In this document: positions 31,361 through 40,714 of the stretch, one piece after another
Position numbering within the stretch: the stretch's first letter is position 1
How the letters are laid out: every line of letters starts with the position of its first letter
From: RYN-230 sp963813975
GTDB taxonomy: Bacteria; Actinomycetota; Actinomycetes; Streptosporangiales; Streptosporangiaceae
Reading direction: 5' to 3'
Length of the DNA: 64,000 nt
Assembly: GCA_963813975.1 (NCBI GenBank)
Contig: CAWFAP010000007.1
Location: 124,001-188,000 of the forward strand
Translations under genes and position numbers: made by a program
Notes under the pieces: generated by a model
What the model was told of the DNA's origin: nothing
Databases searched by the model: none
Seen by the model: the letters and a program-made list of their open reading frames with translations, nothing else

Positions 31361-32920
31361 ATGACTAGTACCGAAGAGGCCTCGCGGGAACAGTCGGTCG
31401 ATAAGGGTCTCAAATCGGGCGCGCTCGGCCTGGTTTCCACCACGATCATCGCGACCGCCTCGGTCGCTCCCGCCTACAGCATCGCCGCGACGCTGGTATT
31501 CGTGGTCGGGGCCGTCGCGCTGCAGGCGCCGGCGGTCGCGGTCCTGGCCTTCGTGCCCATGCTGCTGACCTCCATCGGCTACAGCGAGCTGAACAAGGCC
31601 GACCCGGACTGCGGCACCACCTTCACCTGGGCGTCCCGGGCGTTCGGGCCCCGGACCGGGTGGGCCGGTGGCTGGGCCATCATCGTGTCGGACGTCCTGG
31701 TCATGGCCAGCCTGGCCCAGGTGGCCGGCCAGTACGGGTTCCTGCTGTTCAACGCCAAGGGAATCGGGTCGAACCCGACCAGCGGCTGGGTGCTGCTGGT
31801 CGGCGTGATCTGGATCGTGGTCATGACCTACATCTGCTACCGGGGCATCGAGGTCTCCGCCAACTTCCAGAAGGCGCTGCTCGGCATCGAGCTGGTCATG
31901 CTGCTGGTCCTGTCGATCACGGCTCTGGTCAAGGTGGGCACCGGCCACGCCCCGGCCGGCCACCTGACCCCCAGCCTGTCGTGGCTGAATCCGTTCCACA
32001 TCACCAGCTTCAGCGCCTTCGCCAGCGGCGTCATCCTGATGGTGTTCATCTACTGGGGCTGGGACACCGCGGTCGCGGTGAACGAGGAGACCAAGGACAA
32101 GAACAAGACCCCGGGTCGCGCGGCGATCCTGTCCACCCTCATCCTGCTGGTGACCTACGCCATCGTGATCTTCTCCATGCAGTCCTACGCCGGTATCAAG
32201 ACCACCGGTAACGGCCTGGGCAACGTGGCCAACGCCGGTGACGTGCTGTCGGTCCAGGGAAGCAGCATTTTCGGCACCTCCGGCATCGGCACATTCCTCA
32301 GCCACCTGCTGCTGCTGATGGTGCTGTCCTCGGCGGCGGCGTCCACCCAGACGACGATCCTGCCGACCGCCCGGACCACCCTGTCCATGGCCGTGTACAA
32401 GGCGATACCGCGGTCGTTCTCGAAGATGCACCCGCGCTACCTCACCCCGACCGTGTCCACGATCGCCATGGGCGCGATCTCGATCGCGGTCTACGTGGGA
32501 TTCAATTACGCGTCCAACGGCATCGGGATCATCGGCGACGCGGTGATCGCGATCGGCCTGTATATCGCCTTCTACTACGGGCTGACCGGCTTCACCTGCG
32601 CCTGGTACTACCGGCGGAACCTGACCAGCAGCGCCCGCAACCTGTGGATGCAGGGCATCCTGCCCTTCACCGGCGGCCTGATCCTGTACTTCCTGGGTGG
32701 CTGGAGCCTGTGGCTGGACTATGACGTGGCCACCGCGAACGACTACACCATGTGGACCGTGCCGTTCATCCACTGGCAGATCGGGGGGGCGTTCGTGATC
32801 GCCGTCGTGTCCGGCCTCGTCGGCCTGGCTGCCTACCTGTACTGCCGGATCGCCAACCCGAGCTTCTTCAAGAAGCAGACGCTCACCAGGGCCACGCCGA
32901 CGCTGGTTCCCGACGAGTGA
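31361..32920 (+). CDS. APC-superfamily amino acid permease
   Basis: A 519-residue transporter with about twelve hydrophobic spans. The first span region (LGLVSTTIIATASVAPAYSIA) and the segment VILMVFIYWGWDTAVAVNEETKDKNKTPGRA are typical of amino acid/polyamine APC permeases. It should import an amino acid or amine by proton symport at the cell membrane. GGAGGGG precedes the ATG. It is divergent from the saccharopine-dehydrogenase-like and aldehyde dehydrogenase genes with 232 bp between, so uptake and degradation of one substrate is a fair guess. Confidence 0.92.
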   Translation: MTSTEEASREQSVDKGLKSGALGLVSTTIIATASVAPAYSIAATLVFVVGAVALQAPAVAVLAFVPMLLTSIGYSELNKADPDCGTTFTWASRAFGPRTGWAGGWAIIVSDVLVMASLAQVAGQYGFLLFNAKGIGSNPTSGWVLLVGVIWIVVMTYICYRGIEVSANFQKALLGIELVMLLVLSITALVKVGTGHAPAGHLTPSLSWLNPFHITSFSAFASGVILMVFIYWGWDTAVAVNEETKDKNKTPGRAAILSTLILLVTYAIVIFSMQSYAGIKTTGNGLGNVANAGDVLSVQGSSIFGTSGIGTFLSHLLLLMVLSSAAASTQTTILPTARTTLSMAVYKAIPRSFSKMHPRYLTPTVSTIAMGAISIAVYVGFNYASNGIGIIGDAVIAIGLYIAFYYGLTGFTCAWYYRRNLTSSARNLWMQGILPFTGGLILYFLGGWSLWLDYDVATANDYTMWTVPFIHWQIGGAFVIAVVSGLVGLAAYLYCRIANPSFFKKQTLTRATPTLVPDE

Positions 32921-32964
32921 CCCCCGGCCGCCGCGCCTTCGTGCGGGACGTCAGTGGGACCGCC

Positions 32965-32970
32965 TACGCT
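32965..32970 (+). promoter_or_regulatory. -10 box TACGCT, leaderless start of pcrA
   Basis: TACGCT ends six bases before the GTG at 32977; no ribosome-binding site intervenes. Confidence 0.5.
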
Positions 32971-32976
32971 TGACTG

Positions 32977-35220
32977 GTGACCGCCACCACAGCCGCTGAC
33001 TACCTCCTGGAGGGCCTGAACCCGCAGCAGCGGGAGGCCGTCGTACACCAGGGTTCGCCGCTGCTCATCGTGGCGGGAGCCGGGTCGGGGAAGACCCGGG
33101 TACTGACCCGCAGGATCGCCTACCTGCTGGCGGCGCGCGACGTCAGCCCGAGCGAGATCCTGGCCATCACGTTCACCAACAAGGCGGCCGGCGAGATGGC
33201 GGCGCGGGTGGCCGACATCACCGGGCTGCGCTCCCGGGCCATGTGGGTGATGACGTTCCACTCCGCCTGCGTGCGGATCCTGCGCCGGGAGGCGACCCGG
33301 TTCGGCTACCCGTCCTCGTTCTCGATCTACGACCAGGCCGACTCGCAGCGGCTGATGGCCCTGGTCTGCCGCGAGCTCGACCTGGACGCCAAGCACCATC
33401 CGCCCAAGGCGATGCTGAATCAGGTGTCGAACCTGAAGAACGAGCTCATCGACTATGAGACGTTCCAGGCCCGGGCGGACAACTACCGGGACAAGGCCCT
33501 GGCCCAGGCGTACGCCGAGTACCAGCGCCGCCTGGCCGCCGCGGGCGCGATGGACTTCGACGACCTGATCATGGTCACGGTCAACCTGCTGCAGGCGTTC
33601 CCGGAGGTCGCCGAGACCTACCGGCGCCGGTTCCGCCACATCCTGGTCGATGAGTACCAGGACACCAACCATGCGCAGTACATGCTGGTCCGGGAGCTGG
33701 TCTCGCATCCCGCCTGGCAGTCCGACGACGACGACGCGGGCCCGCTGCCGCCTGCCGAGCTGGTCGTCGTCGGTGACGCGGACCAGTCCATCTACGCATT
33801 CCGCGGCGCCACCATCCGCAACATCGAGGAGTTCACCCGGGACTTCACCGATGCCAGCGTGATCATGCTGGAGCAGAACTACCGCTCCACGCAGAACATC
33901 CTGGCCGCGGCCAACGCGGTGGTGGCCCGCAATTCCGGCCGGGTGCCCAAGAACCTCTGGTCCGACGCGGGCGACGGGCCGCCCATCGTCGGGTACGTGG
34001 CCGACAGCGAGCACGACGAGGCCGCGTTCGTGGCCGAGGAAGTGGACCGGCTCGCGGATGAGGGTGAGGCCACGGCCGGCGAGGTCGCCGTGTTCTACCG
34101 GACCAACGCCCAGTCCCGGGTGTTTGAGGAAGTGTTCATCCGGGCGGGCCTGCCCTACAAGGTGGTCGGCGGGGTCCGCTTCTACGAGCGCCGTGAGGTC
34201 CGGGACCTGCTGGCCTACCTGCGGCTGACCGCCAATCCCGAGGACGAGGTGTCGCTGCGCCGGATCCTCAACGTGCCCCGCCGGGGCATCGGCGAGCGAG
34301 CCGAGGCCTGCGTGGCCGCGCTGGCGCAGCGCGACCGGATCTCGTTCGCGGCGGCGCTGGCCCGGCCCGACGACGTGCCCGGGCTGGCCGCCCGGTCGGC
34401 CAAGGCCATCGCGTCGTTCAACGAGCTGATGACCGGGCTGCGGGCCGAGGTGCAGGCCGGCCTGCCCGTGGCCGATCTGGCCGAGATGATCCTGGACCGC
34501 TCCGGCTACCTGGCCGAGCTGCAGAACTCCACCGACCTGCAGGACGCGAGCCGGATCGAGAACCTGAACGAGCTCGTGTCGGTGGCCCGGGAGTTCGACG
34601 CCCAGACCCCGGACGGGACGCTCACCGACTTCCTGGAGCGGGTCTCCCTGGTGGCGGACGCCGACGAGATCCCTGACGGGGAGCGTCGCGGCGGCGTGGT
34701 CACGTTGATGACCCTGCACACGGCCAAGGGCCTGGAGTTCCCGGTGGTGTTCCTCACCGGGATGGAGGAGCACGTCTTCCCGCACCAGCGCTCGATGACC
34801 GACGACAAGGAACTCGAAGAGGAACGGCGCCTGGCTTACGTGGGCATCACCCGGGCGCAGCGCCGGCTCTACCTCACCCGGGCGGCGGCCCGCACCTGGT
34901 GGGGCCGTCCCGAGTACCACAAGCAGTCCAGGTTCCTCGACGAGATCCCCGGCCACCTCATCGAGTGGCGGCGCGACGAGCGGGCGGTGGCGGCGCCCGC
35001 GGCGGAACGGCTGGCCCAGCGGCCGGGCGTGCGCACGCCGGGCAACCGGCGGGTGCCGTCGCTCAGCCCGGGCGACAAGGTGACGCACGACGCGTACGGG
35101 CTCGGCACGGTGCTGTCCGTCGAGGGACGGGGCGACGACCCCGAAGCCAAGATCGACTTCGGCGGCGAGTACGGCATCAAGCACCTGGTGCTGCGCTACG
35201 CCCCCATCGAGAAGCTGTAG
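32977..35220 (+). CDS. pcrA: ATP-dependent DNA helicase PcrA/UvrD
   Basis: A 747-residue superfamily 1A helicase. Motifs appear in order: Q motif LNPQQREAV, Walker A AGAGSGKT, Ia TFTNKAAGEM, Walker B VDEYQDTN, III GDADQSIYAFRGA, IV NYRS, V TLHTAKGLEFP and VI YVGITRAQ. The C-terminus ends with the Tudor-like domain (GDKVTHDAYGLGTVLSV ... VLRYAPIEKL) that binds RNA polymerase in PcrA. It unwinds DNA in nucleotide-excision repair and clears RNA polymerase. Start GTG 32977 is six bases after TACGCT. Length and motifs are complete. Confidence 0.96.
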   Translation: MTATTAADYLLEGLNPQQREAVVHQGSPLLIVAGAGSGKTRVLTRRIAYLLAARDVSPSEILAITFTNKAAGEMAARVADITGLRSRAMWVMTFHSACVRILRREATRFGYPSSFSIYDQADSQRLMALVCRELDLDAKHHPPKAMLNQVSNLKNELIDYETFQARADNYRDKALAQAYAEYQRRLAAAGAMDFDDLIMVTVNLLQAFPEVAETYRRRFRHILVDEYQDTNHAQYMLVRELVSHPAWQSDDDDAGPLPPAELVVVGDADQSIYAFRGATIRNIEEFTRDFTDASVIMLEQNYRSTQNILAAANAVVARNSGRVPKNLWSDAGDGPPIVGYVADSEHDEAAFVAEEVDRLADEGEATAGEVAVFYRTNAQSRVFEEVFIRAGLPYKVVGGVRFYERREVRDLLAYLRLTANPEDEVSLRRILNVPRRGIGERAEACVAALAQRDRISFAAALARPDDVPGLAARSAKAIASFNELMTGLRAEVQAGLPVADLAEMILDRSGYLAELQNSTDLQDASRIENLNELVSVAREFDAQTPDGTLTDFLERVSLVADADEIPDGERRGGVVTLMTLHTAKGLEFPVVFLTGMEEHVFPHQRSMTDDKELEEERRLAYVGITRAQRRLYLTRAAARTWWGRPEYHKQSRFLDEIPGHLIEWRRDERAVAAPAAERLAQRPGVRTPGNRRVPSLSPGDKVTHDAYGLGTVLSVEGRGDDPEAKIDFGGEYGIKHLVLRYAPIEKL

Positions 35221-35335
35221 CCGGGAGCCCGCCCGCCGGAGGGTGCCGCGGCTGCCCGGCGCGGTGCGCCGAGGACCCGGCGGGTTACCCTGCGGTGGAC
35301 AGCAGGATTACGGTCGGTCGGCCGGGAGGCAGGTC

Positions 35336-35764
35336 ATGGGAACGATCCGCGTCGTCATCGCCAAGCCCGGCCTGGACGGTCACGACCGCGGGGCCAAGGT
35401 GGTGGCCCGGGCGCTGCGCGACGCAGGCGTCGAGGTCATCTACACCGGGCTGCACCAGACCCCCGAGCAGATTGTCGCCGCGGCCATCCAGGAGGACGCC
35501 GACGCCATCGGCCTGTCCATCCTGTCCGGGGCGCACATGACCCAGTTCACCCGGGTCCTGGAGCTGCTGGCCGAGCGCGGGGCCGGCGACATCGTGGTGT
35601 TCGGCGGCGGCATCGTGCCCGAGGCGGACATCACCGAGCTCGAGCGGCTGGGCGTGGCGAGGATCTTCACCCCGGGTGCGTCCACCTACGAGATCGTGGA
35701 GTGGGTGGAGTCCCACCTCGGCGGCCAGGCCACCACGGAAGTTTCCGCCCGGCAGGGCGGCTGA
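35336..35764 (+). CDS. Cobalamin B12-binding mutase small subunit (IcmB/MCM C-terminal-like)
   Basis: A 142-residue free-standing B12-binding domain. The base-off cobalamin motif DxHxxG is in KPGLDGHDRGAKV (residues ~11-23), and LSILSGAH plus FGGGIVP contact the corrin tail. It is very like the isobutyryl-CoA mutase small subunit IcmB of streptomycetes and the C-terminal domain of methylmalonyl-CoA mutase. The catalytic large subunit is not encoded nearby. GGGAGG precedes the ATG. It sits between pcrA and sucC, a known actinobacterial location for icmB-like genes. Confidence 0.9.
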   Translation: MGTIRVVIAKPGLDGHDRGAKVVARALRDAGVEVIYTGLHQTPEQIVAAAIQEDADAIGLSILSGAHMTQFTRVLELLAERGAGDIVVFGGGIVPEADITELERLGVARIFTPGASTYEIVEWVESHLGGQATTEVSARQGG

Positions 35765-35769
35765 CCGTC

Positions 35770-36726
35770 CTAGCCGGTGGCGGGCACGGTCCGTACCGCC
35801 GGCCGGGGGCGTCCGTCCTCGAGAGCCGACCGTATTTCCGCCGCCACCGCCGCGGCTTCGGTGCGGATCCGCTGGGGCGTGAGGTGCATCACGTTGATCC
35901 CCAGGGCGCTCATCCGGGTGCTCCGCCGCAGGGTGCGATCCCAGTCCTCCGGAGACAGGTGCCAGGCCCTGGACTCCACTTCCACCACCACCCCCATGGC
36001 GGGCCACCACGCGTCCGGGACGGCGACGAACTCAGGCCCGACGTACAGCCGGGCGTTGAACAAAGGCGGGGGGAGCCCGTGCGCCCGGATAAGGTCACGC
36101 AGGTCTCCCTCCGCCGCCGACCGGATGCCGTCGGCCACCTCGGCCAGCGCACGGCGCAGCCACGCGGACTGGCGCACCGGTGCGTGCGCGAGTTCTCCAC
36201 TGAGCTGATCTAAACGGCACCGGCGGCGCTGCACGGCCTCCGCGGCGACGGCCCGCACCTCCCGGAACGACCCCAGGTCCCGCGCCGCGTCCACTACCGC
36301 CCGGGCCGCCTCGGCGAACCGCACCGCGCCGTCCGTGAACACGAACTCCGGCATCCGCGTGGTTGACCAGATCCTGACGAAGGCCCGGCTCTCGCGAACT
36401 CTCTGGCCAGGAATCAGGACCGTGAGCACGTGCGGCTCCGGCACCCGGATACCGTGACGGCGTAACGCCGCCACGCCGGTGATCACACTGCCGGGACCCG
36501 CATACCGCAGTGCGGCGACCTCGCTTTGAGCCCGGGTCGGGGTTCCAGTCACGGTCAGGTACACGCCCGGCAGCAGCCGCTGCCAGGGCCCCCCGGGGCG
36601 GAGCCGGTGCCGTAACTGGCTGGGTGTCACGCCGCAGCCCAGGGCCTCGGTGCGGGAGATTACGGACTCCTGCTCGCGCACCAGCCGGTCCAGCCGGGCC
36701 TGATCCGTGCTGGCTGACCGTGTCAC
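35770..36726 (-). CDS. DUF559-domain protein with AbiEi-like N-terminus
   Basis: A 318-residue cytoplasmic protein. Residues ~1-70 (ISRTEALGCGVTPSQLRHRL ... RLLPGVYL) resemble the winged-helix N-terminus of AbiEi-type antitoxins. The C-terminal third (VVVEVESRAWHLSPEDWDRTLRRSTRM ... HLTPQRI) is a DUF559 Vsr/endonuclease-like domain with the acidic residues of that fold. Such genes are numerous in actinobacteria and of unproven function. GTG 36726 behind GGGAGG is preferred; the ATG 96 bases upstream lies inside a palindromic repeat. No toxin partner is adjacent. Confidence 0.8.
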   Translation of the reverse strand: MTRSASTDQARLDRLVREQESVISRTEALGCGVTPSQLRHRLRPGGPWQRLLPGVYLTVTGTPTRAQSEVAALRYAGPGSVITGVAALRRHGIRVPEPHVLTVLIPGQRVRESRAFVRIWSTTRMPEFVFTDGAVRFAEAARAVVDAARDLGSFREVRAVAAEAVQRRRCRLDQLSGELAHAPVRQSAWLRRALAEVADGIRSAAEGDLRDLIRAHGLPPPLFNARLYVGPEFVAVPDAWWPAMGVVVEVESRAWHLSPEDWDRTLRRSTRMSALGINVMHLTPQRIRTEAAAVAAEIRSALEDGRPRPAVRTVPATG

Positions 36727-36809
36727 GGCAGCAGCCTCCCATCCGCCTCCGACAACCCCGCCTCCGGCCCTCTTCAGCCCGATCCCCGGGACCGCCGCGC
36801 CGCCCGCCT

Positions 36810-36867
36810 CGTTCGTGATCATGACTTGAGGGTCGTTCGAACGACACTCAAGTCATGATCACGAACG
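36810..36867. repeat. 58-bp near-perfect DNA palindrome, copy 2
   Basis: Arms of 29 bases centred on 36838/36839 differ by one pair (36831 against 36846). Core and arm sequence match the palindrome at 10938-10987 apart from the central four bases. Here it lies between divergent genes (DUF559 and sucC), so a purely terminator role does not fit this copy. Confidence 0.9.
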
Positions 36868-36963
36868 CAGGCTGGTGCTTCCGGGGCTTGTGAGGCTGGA
36901 GGAGGCAATGGACTGGCGCGCGGGACGGCCGGGGTGAGCGGGAGAGGGGGCGGGTCGCCCCGG

Positions 36964-36969
36964 TAGGCT
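36964..36969 (+). promoter_or_regulatory. -10 box TAGGCT before sucC
   Basis: TAGGCT lies 47 bases before the GTG at 37017, giving a short leader. Confidence 0.35.
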
Positions 36970-37016
36970 GCGTGCGGAATCCTGCTCACCCGAGGTCACC
37001 CCGAGGACGGACGCTA

Positions 37017-38213
37017 GTGGACCTGTTTGAGTATCAGGCGAAAGAACTGTTCGCCGAGTACGGGGTACCCGTACAGCGCGGCCGGGTCGCCTCCACACCG
37101 GAAGAGGCACGCGAGATCGCGGCAGGCTACGCGGCCGAGGGTTCCCCCCTCGTCGTGGTGAAGGCCCAGGTCAAGGCCGGCGGCCGGGGTAAGGCCGGCG
37201 GGGTCAAGCTCGCCAACGGCCCCGACGAGGCGGAGGCCAAGGCCCGCCAGATCCTCGGCATGGACATCAAGGGCCACACCGTGCACAAGGTCCTGATCGC
37301 CGAGGCCGTCGACATCGCGCAGGAGTACTACCTGTCGTTCCTGCTGGACCGGGCGGCCCGGACGTTCGTGGCGATCTGCTCGGTGCAGGGCGGCATGGAG
37401 ATCGAGGAGGTCGCGCACACCAGCCCCGAGGCGGTGGCCCGGGTCCCGGTCAGCCCGCTGACCGGGGTGGACGTGGCCAAGGCCACCGAGATCATCGAGG
37501 CCGGCGGCCTGCCCCCGGAGGCAGCGGAGCAGGCGGCGCTGCTGGCCGAACGGCTCTGGGCCGTGTTCGCCGACGAGGACGCCACCCTGGTCGAGGTCAA
37601 CCCCATGGCCCTGACCGACCAGGGCGACGTGCTCGCCGTGGACGGGAAGGTCAGCCTGGACGACAACGCGGCCTTCCGCCAGGATCACGCGAAGTTCGCC
37701 GACCCGGGGGCGGCCGACCCGCTCGAGGCCAGGGCCAAGGCCAAGCACCTGAACTACGTCAAGCTTGAGGGCCAGGTGGGCATCATCGGCAACGGCGCCG
37801 GGCTGGTCATGTCCACGCTGGACGTGGTGGCCCTGGCCGGGGAGCCGTTCGGCGGGGTGCGGCCCGCGAACTTCCTGGACATCGGCGGCGGCGCGTCGGC
37901 CGAGGTGATGGCGGACGGCCTGGAGATCGTGCTGTCCGACGCCTCGGTCCGCAGCGTCCTGGTCAACGTGTTCGGCGGCATCACCTCGTGCGACGCGGTG
38001 GCCAACGGGATCGTGTCGGCGATCGGCATGCTGGCCAGCCAGGGCCAGGAAGTCCGCCATCCGATCGTGGTCCGGCTGGACGGCAACAACGCCGAGGAGG
38101 GCCGCCGCATCCTCGCCGACGCAGGTTTGCCGGTGGTCGAGCAGGTCGCGACCATGGATGACGCAGCCCGGCGCGCCGCGGAACTGGCCGCGGCCGCCCC
38201 GACAGGAGCATGA
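37017..38213 (+). CDS. sucC: Succinyl-CoA synthetase, beta subunit
   Basis: A 398-residue ATP-grasp subunit. The start VDLFEYQAKELFAEYGVPV, the ATP-grasp lysine region VKAQVKAGGRGKAGGVK, and the C-terminal VNVFGGITSCDAVANGI are characteristic. With SucD it makes ATP or GTP from succinyl-CoA. GTG 37017 was chosen because homologues begin at this residue. sucD starts one base after the stop, so the two are coupled. A TAGGCT box lies 47 bp upstream. Confidence 0.96.
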   Translation: MDLFEYQAKELFAEYGVPVQRGRVASTPEEAREIAAGYAAEGSPLVVVKAQVKAGGRGKAGGVKLANGPDEAEAKARQILGMDIKGHTVHKVLIAEAVDIAQEYYLSFLLDRAARTFVAICSVQGGMEIEEVAHTSPEAVARVPVSPLTGVDVAKATEIIEAGGLPPEAAEQAALLAERLWAVFADEDATLVEVNPMALTDQGDVLAVDGKVSLDDNAAFRQDHAKFADPGAADPLEARAKAKHLNYVKLEGQVGIIGNGAGLVMSTLDVVALAGEPFGGVRPANFLDIGGGASAEVMADGLEIVLSDASVRSVLVNVFGGITSCDAVANGIVSAIGMLASQGQEVRHPIVVRLDGNNAEEGRRILADAGLPVVEQVATMDDAARRAAELAAAAPTGA

Positions 38214-38214
38214 G

Positions 38215-39102
38215 ATGGCGATTTTCCTGACCGGCGACAGCCGGGTCATGATCCAGGGCATCACCGGCTCGGAAGGCAGCAAGCACGGGCGGCGGATGCT
38301 CGCCGCGGGTACGACGGTCGTGGGCGGCACGAACCCGCGCAAGGCTGGGCAGACCGTGGACCTGGGGGGCGCCGAGGTGCCCGTGTTCGCCACGGTCGCC
38401 GAGACCATGGCCGCCACGGGCGCGGACGTGTCAGTGGTCTTCGTCCCGCCCGCAGGCACCAAGGCCGCGGTGATCGAGGCCGTGGACGCGGGGATCCCGC
38501 TCGTGATCGTGATCACCGAGGGCATTCCGGTGCACGACACGGCCGCGTTCTGGGCGTACGCCTCCGCCCAGGGCAACCAGACCCGCATCGTGGGCCCGAA
38601 CTGCCCCGGGGTCGCCTCACCCGGCAAGTCCAACGCCGGGATCATCCCGGCCGACATCACCACCGAGGGCCGGATCGGGCTGGTCTCCAAGTCCGGCACG
38701 CTGACCTACCAGATGATGTACGAACTGCGGGACATCGGCTTCTCCACCGCGGTGGGCATCGGCGGTGACCCGGTGATCGGCACCACCCACATCGACTGCC
38801 TCGCCGCGTTCCAGGATGACCCGGAGACCGACGCGATCGTGATGATCGGCGAGATCGGCGGCGACGCCGAGGAACGGGCCGCCGCCTACGTCGAGGGAAA
38901 CGTGACCAAGCCCGTGGTGGCCTACGTGGCGGGGTTCACCGCCCCGGAGGGCAAGACCATGGGGCACGCGGGCGCGATCATCTCCGGTTCCGCGGGCACG
39001 GCGCAGGCCAAGAAGGAAGCGCTCGAGAAGGTCGGGGTGCGGGTCGGCCGGACGCCGAGCGAGGCCGCCCGCCTCGTTCGTGAGGCGATGCGCAGCAGCT
39101 GA
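38215..39102 (+). CDS. sucD: Succinyl-CoA synthetase, alpha subunit
   Basis: A 295-residue subunit with the CoA-binding Rossmann domain (MAIFLTGDSRVMIQGITGSEGSKH) and the phosphohistidine region GHAGAIISGSAGTAQAKKEAL. The CoA-binding motif GPNCPGV is also present. It works with SucC in the TCA cycle. ACAGGAG precedes the ATG, and the gene is separated from sucC by a single base. Length is normal. Confidence 0.96.
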   Translation: MAIFLTGDSRVMIQGITGSEGSKHGRRMLAAGTTVVGGTNPRKAGQTVDLGGAEVPVFATVAETMAATGADVSVVFVPPAGTKAAVIEAVDAGIPLVIVITEGIPVHDTAAFWAYASAQGNQTRIVGPNCPGVASPGKSNAGIIPADITTEGRIGLVSKSGTLTYQMMYELRDIGFSTAVGIGGDPVIGTTHIDCLAAFQDDPETDAIVMIGEIGGDAEERAAAYVEGNVTKPVVAYVAGFTAPEGKTMGHAGAIISGSAGTAQAKKEALEKVGVRVGRTPSEAARLVREAMRSS

Positions 39103-39181
39103 CGCCCGGGGCGCACGCCCCGGGCATGCCCGCGGCGCGCCTCCACGATCCCTGGCCCGGCGGTGGCCAGGATTGGTATTC

Positions 39182-40603
39182 ATGACCGCTTCTGCCCCGC
39201 CTGCCGAGCGCGCTGACGGCCGCGACGGGGCGGGCGGGCCGTCCGCCCGGCCGAGCCGGCCGCTGGTGATCACGGGTGCCATCGCGGCCTGCGCCGCCGC
39301 GGGCAGCGGGCTGGTCGTCATCACGTTGCTGGTGCTCGCGGGCTGGATCGCCGCGCCTCACGCGGGCGTGGGACTGCCCGGCGTGCTGCGGACCGCCGCG
39401 GACCTCTGGCTCGTGGGCCACCACGTCGGGTTCGCGTTGCCCGGGACCGGCCGGATCGGGATGCTGCCGCTGGGCCTGGTCCTGCTGCCCGGCGCGCTGC
39501 TCTGGACCGCGGGCCGCTGGGTGGTGCGGCGGGGCCAGGTCGCCCGGCTCGCCGACGTCGGCTACGCGGCCCTGGCCCTGGCCGTGCCCTACGGGCTGGT
39601 GGCGGGCGCGCTGGCGCTGGCCGGGCAGTCGGAGCAAGCCACGCCGTCGCTGCCGCAGGCGGTCCTGTCCGGCTTCCTGATCGCCCTGGTCGCCGGGGGG
39701 CTCGGCGGGGCCCGGGCGCTGGCCCCGTGGGGCCGCCTGATCCACCTGCTGTCCCCGCGGTCCCGGTCGGTGTTCCTCGGGTCGGTCGGTGCGCTCACCG
39801 TGATGACCGCGGCGGGCGCGATCCTGGCCGGTGCCTCCCTCAGCGCCAGCATCGGGGGCTTCCGGTCGGTCGACGTAGCGCTCGCGCCCGGCCTGGTGGG
39901 CGGGGGCCTGCTCCTGCTGGTCCAGATCGCCTTCGTGCCCAACGCCGTGGTGTGGTCGATCTGCTACACGCTCGGGCCCGGATTCGCGTTCGGCACCGGC
40001 ACCGTCGTCGCACCGACCGGGTCCGCGCTCGGGCCGCTGCCGATGCTGCCGATGCTCGCGGCGCTGCCCGGCGGCCCGCATTCGTCCGTGCCCGGCTGGG
40101 TGTCCATGCTCATGCTCAGCGTGCCCTACCTGGCCGGGGCGTTCGGCGGGCTGCTGACCGCCCGGGCGGCGCCCACCCCGGCGCTGGAACTGGCGCCGCT
40201 GTGGGGGTTCGCCTGCGGTGTGGCCACCGGGTTCGCCCTGGGGCTGCTCGCGGCGTTCGCGGGCGGCCCGCTGGGCAGTGGGCGGCTGACCGCGGTCGGG
40301 CCGTCCGGATGGCAGGCCGGCGTGGTGTCCGTGCTCGAGGTCGGTGTCGCCGCCGCGATCACCGCCGGACTGGTGAACTGGTTCCGGATGCGCCGGCTCA
40401 CCGGCACCGGGATGGTGATCCCCGGGCCCCGCGAGGCTGACCCGCGCGCGCCGGGCTACCCGCCCGCGGGACCCGGGCTGCGGGCCGGAGATCCCGGGGC
40501 CGGGGAAAGCGGGCACCACATCTACGTCGATCCCTGGGGTGACGCCGACGACGGGGCGGACGGCGGCCGGCCCGATCCGCCCGGCCCGGCCGCCCTACCC
40601 TGA
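39182..40603 (+). CDS. DUF6350 multi-pass membrane protein
   Basis: A 473-residue protein with about ten hydrophobic segments from residue ~28 to 425 and a polar Pro/Gly-rich tail ending HHIYVDPWGD. Position between sucD and purN is conserved among actinobacteria and the protein matches the pattern of the DUF6350 family (some members are called cell division protein PerM). Function is not known. There are no recognisable catalytic motifs. It converges on a small minus-strand membrane gene, with a hairpin between. Confidence 0.82.
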   Translation: MTASAPPAERADGRDGAGGPSARPSRPLVITGAIAACAAAGSGLVVITLLVLAGWIAAPHAGVGLPGVLRTAADLWLVGHHVGFALPGTGRIGMLPLGLVLLPGALLWTAGRWVVRRGQVARLADVGYAALALAVPYGLVAGALALAGQSEQATPSLPQAVLSGFLIALVAGGLGGARALAPWGRLIHLLSPRSRSVFLGSVGALTVMTAAGAILAGASLSASIGGFRSVDVALAPGLVGGGLLLLVQIAFVPNAVVWSICYTLGPGFAFGTGTVVAPTGSALGPLPMLPMLAALPGGPHSSVPGWVSMLMLSVPYLAGAFGGLLTARAAPTPALELAPLWGFACGVATGFALGLLAAFAGGPLGSGRLTAVGPSGWQAGVVSVLEVGVAAAITAGLVNWFRMRRLTGTGMVIPGPREADPRAPGYPPAGPGLRAGDPGAGESGHHIYVDPWGDADDGADGGRPDPPGPAALP

Positions 40604-40619
40604 CGCCAGGCTCTGACGC

Positions 40620-40657
40620 CCGGGCCCTGACCGCTGGGTTCTGGCGATCAGGCCCGG
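40620..40657. terminator. Hairpin between convergent genes
   Basis: CCGGGCCCTGA (40620-40630) pairs with TCAGGCCCGG (40648-40657) with one bulged base. It lies 17 bp after the DUF6350 stop and can serve both converging genes. Two 14-bp direct repeats (GTAGTCAGGCCC at 40671 and 40685) follow it. Confidence 0.5.
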
Positions 40658-40714
40658 ACGCCCGGCCCGGGTAGTCAGGCCCCGGTAGTCAGGCCCGGGG
40701 AATCCCGGCCCGCG

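Noticed and set aside
32833..35184. A 783-codon minus-strand frame opposite pcrA
   Set aside because: It is a composition-driven shadow of pcrA with His/Asp/Gly bias and no motif.
35770..36726. Type IV toxin-antitoxin pair with AbiEii toxin
   Set aside because: Only the AbiEi-like/DUF559 protein is present; the neighbours are icmB-like and sucC, with no nucleotidyltransferase toxin.
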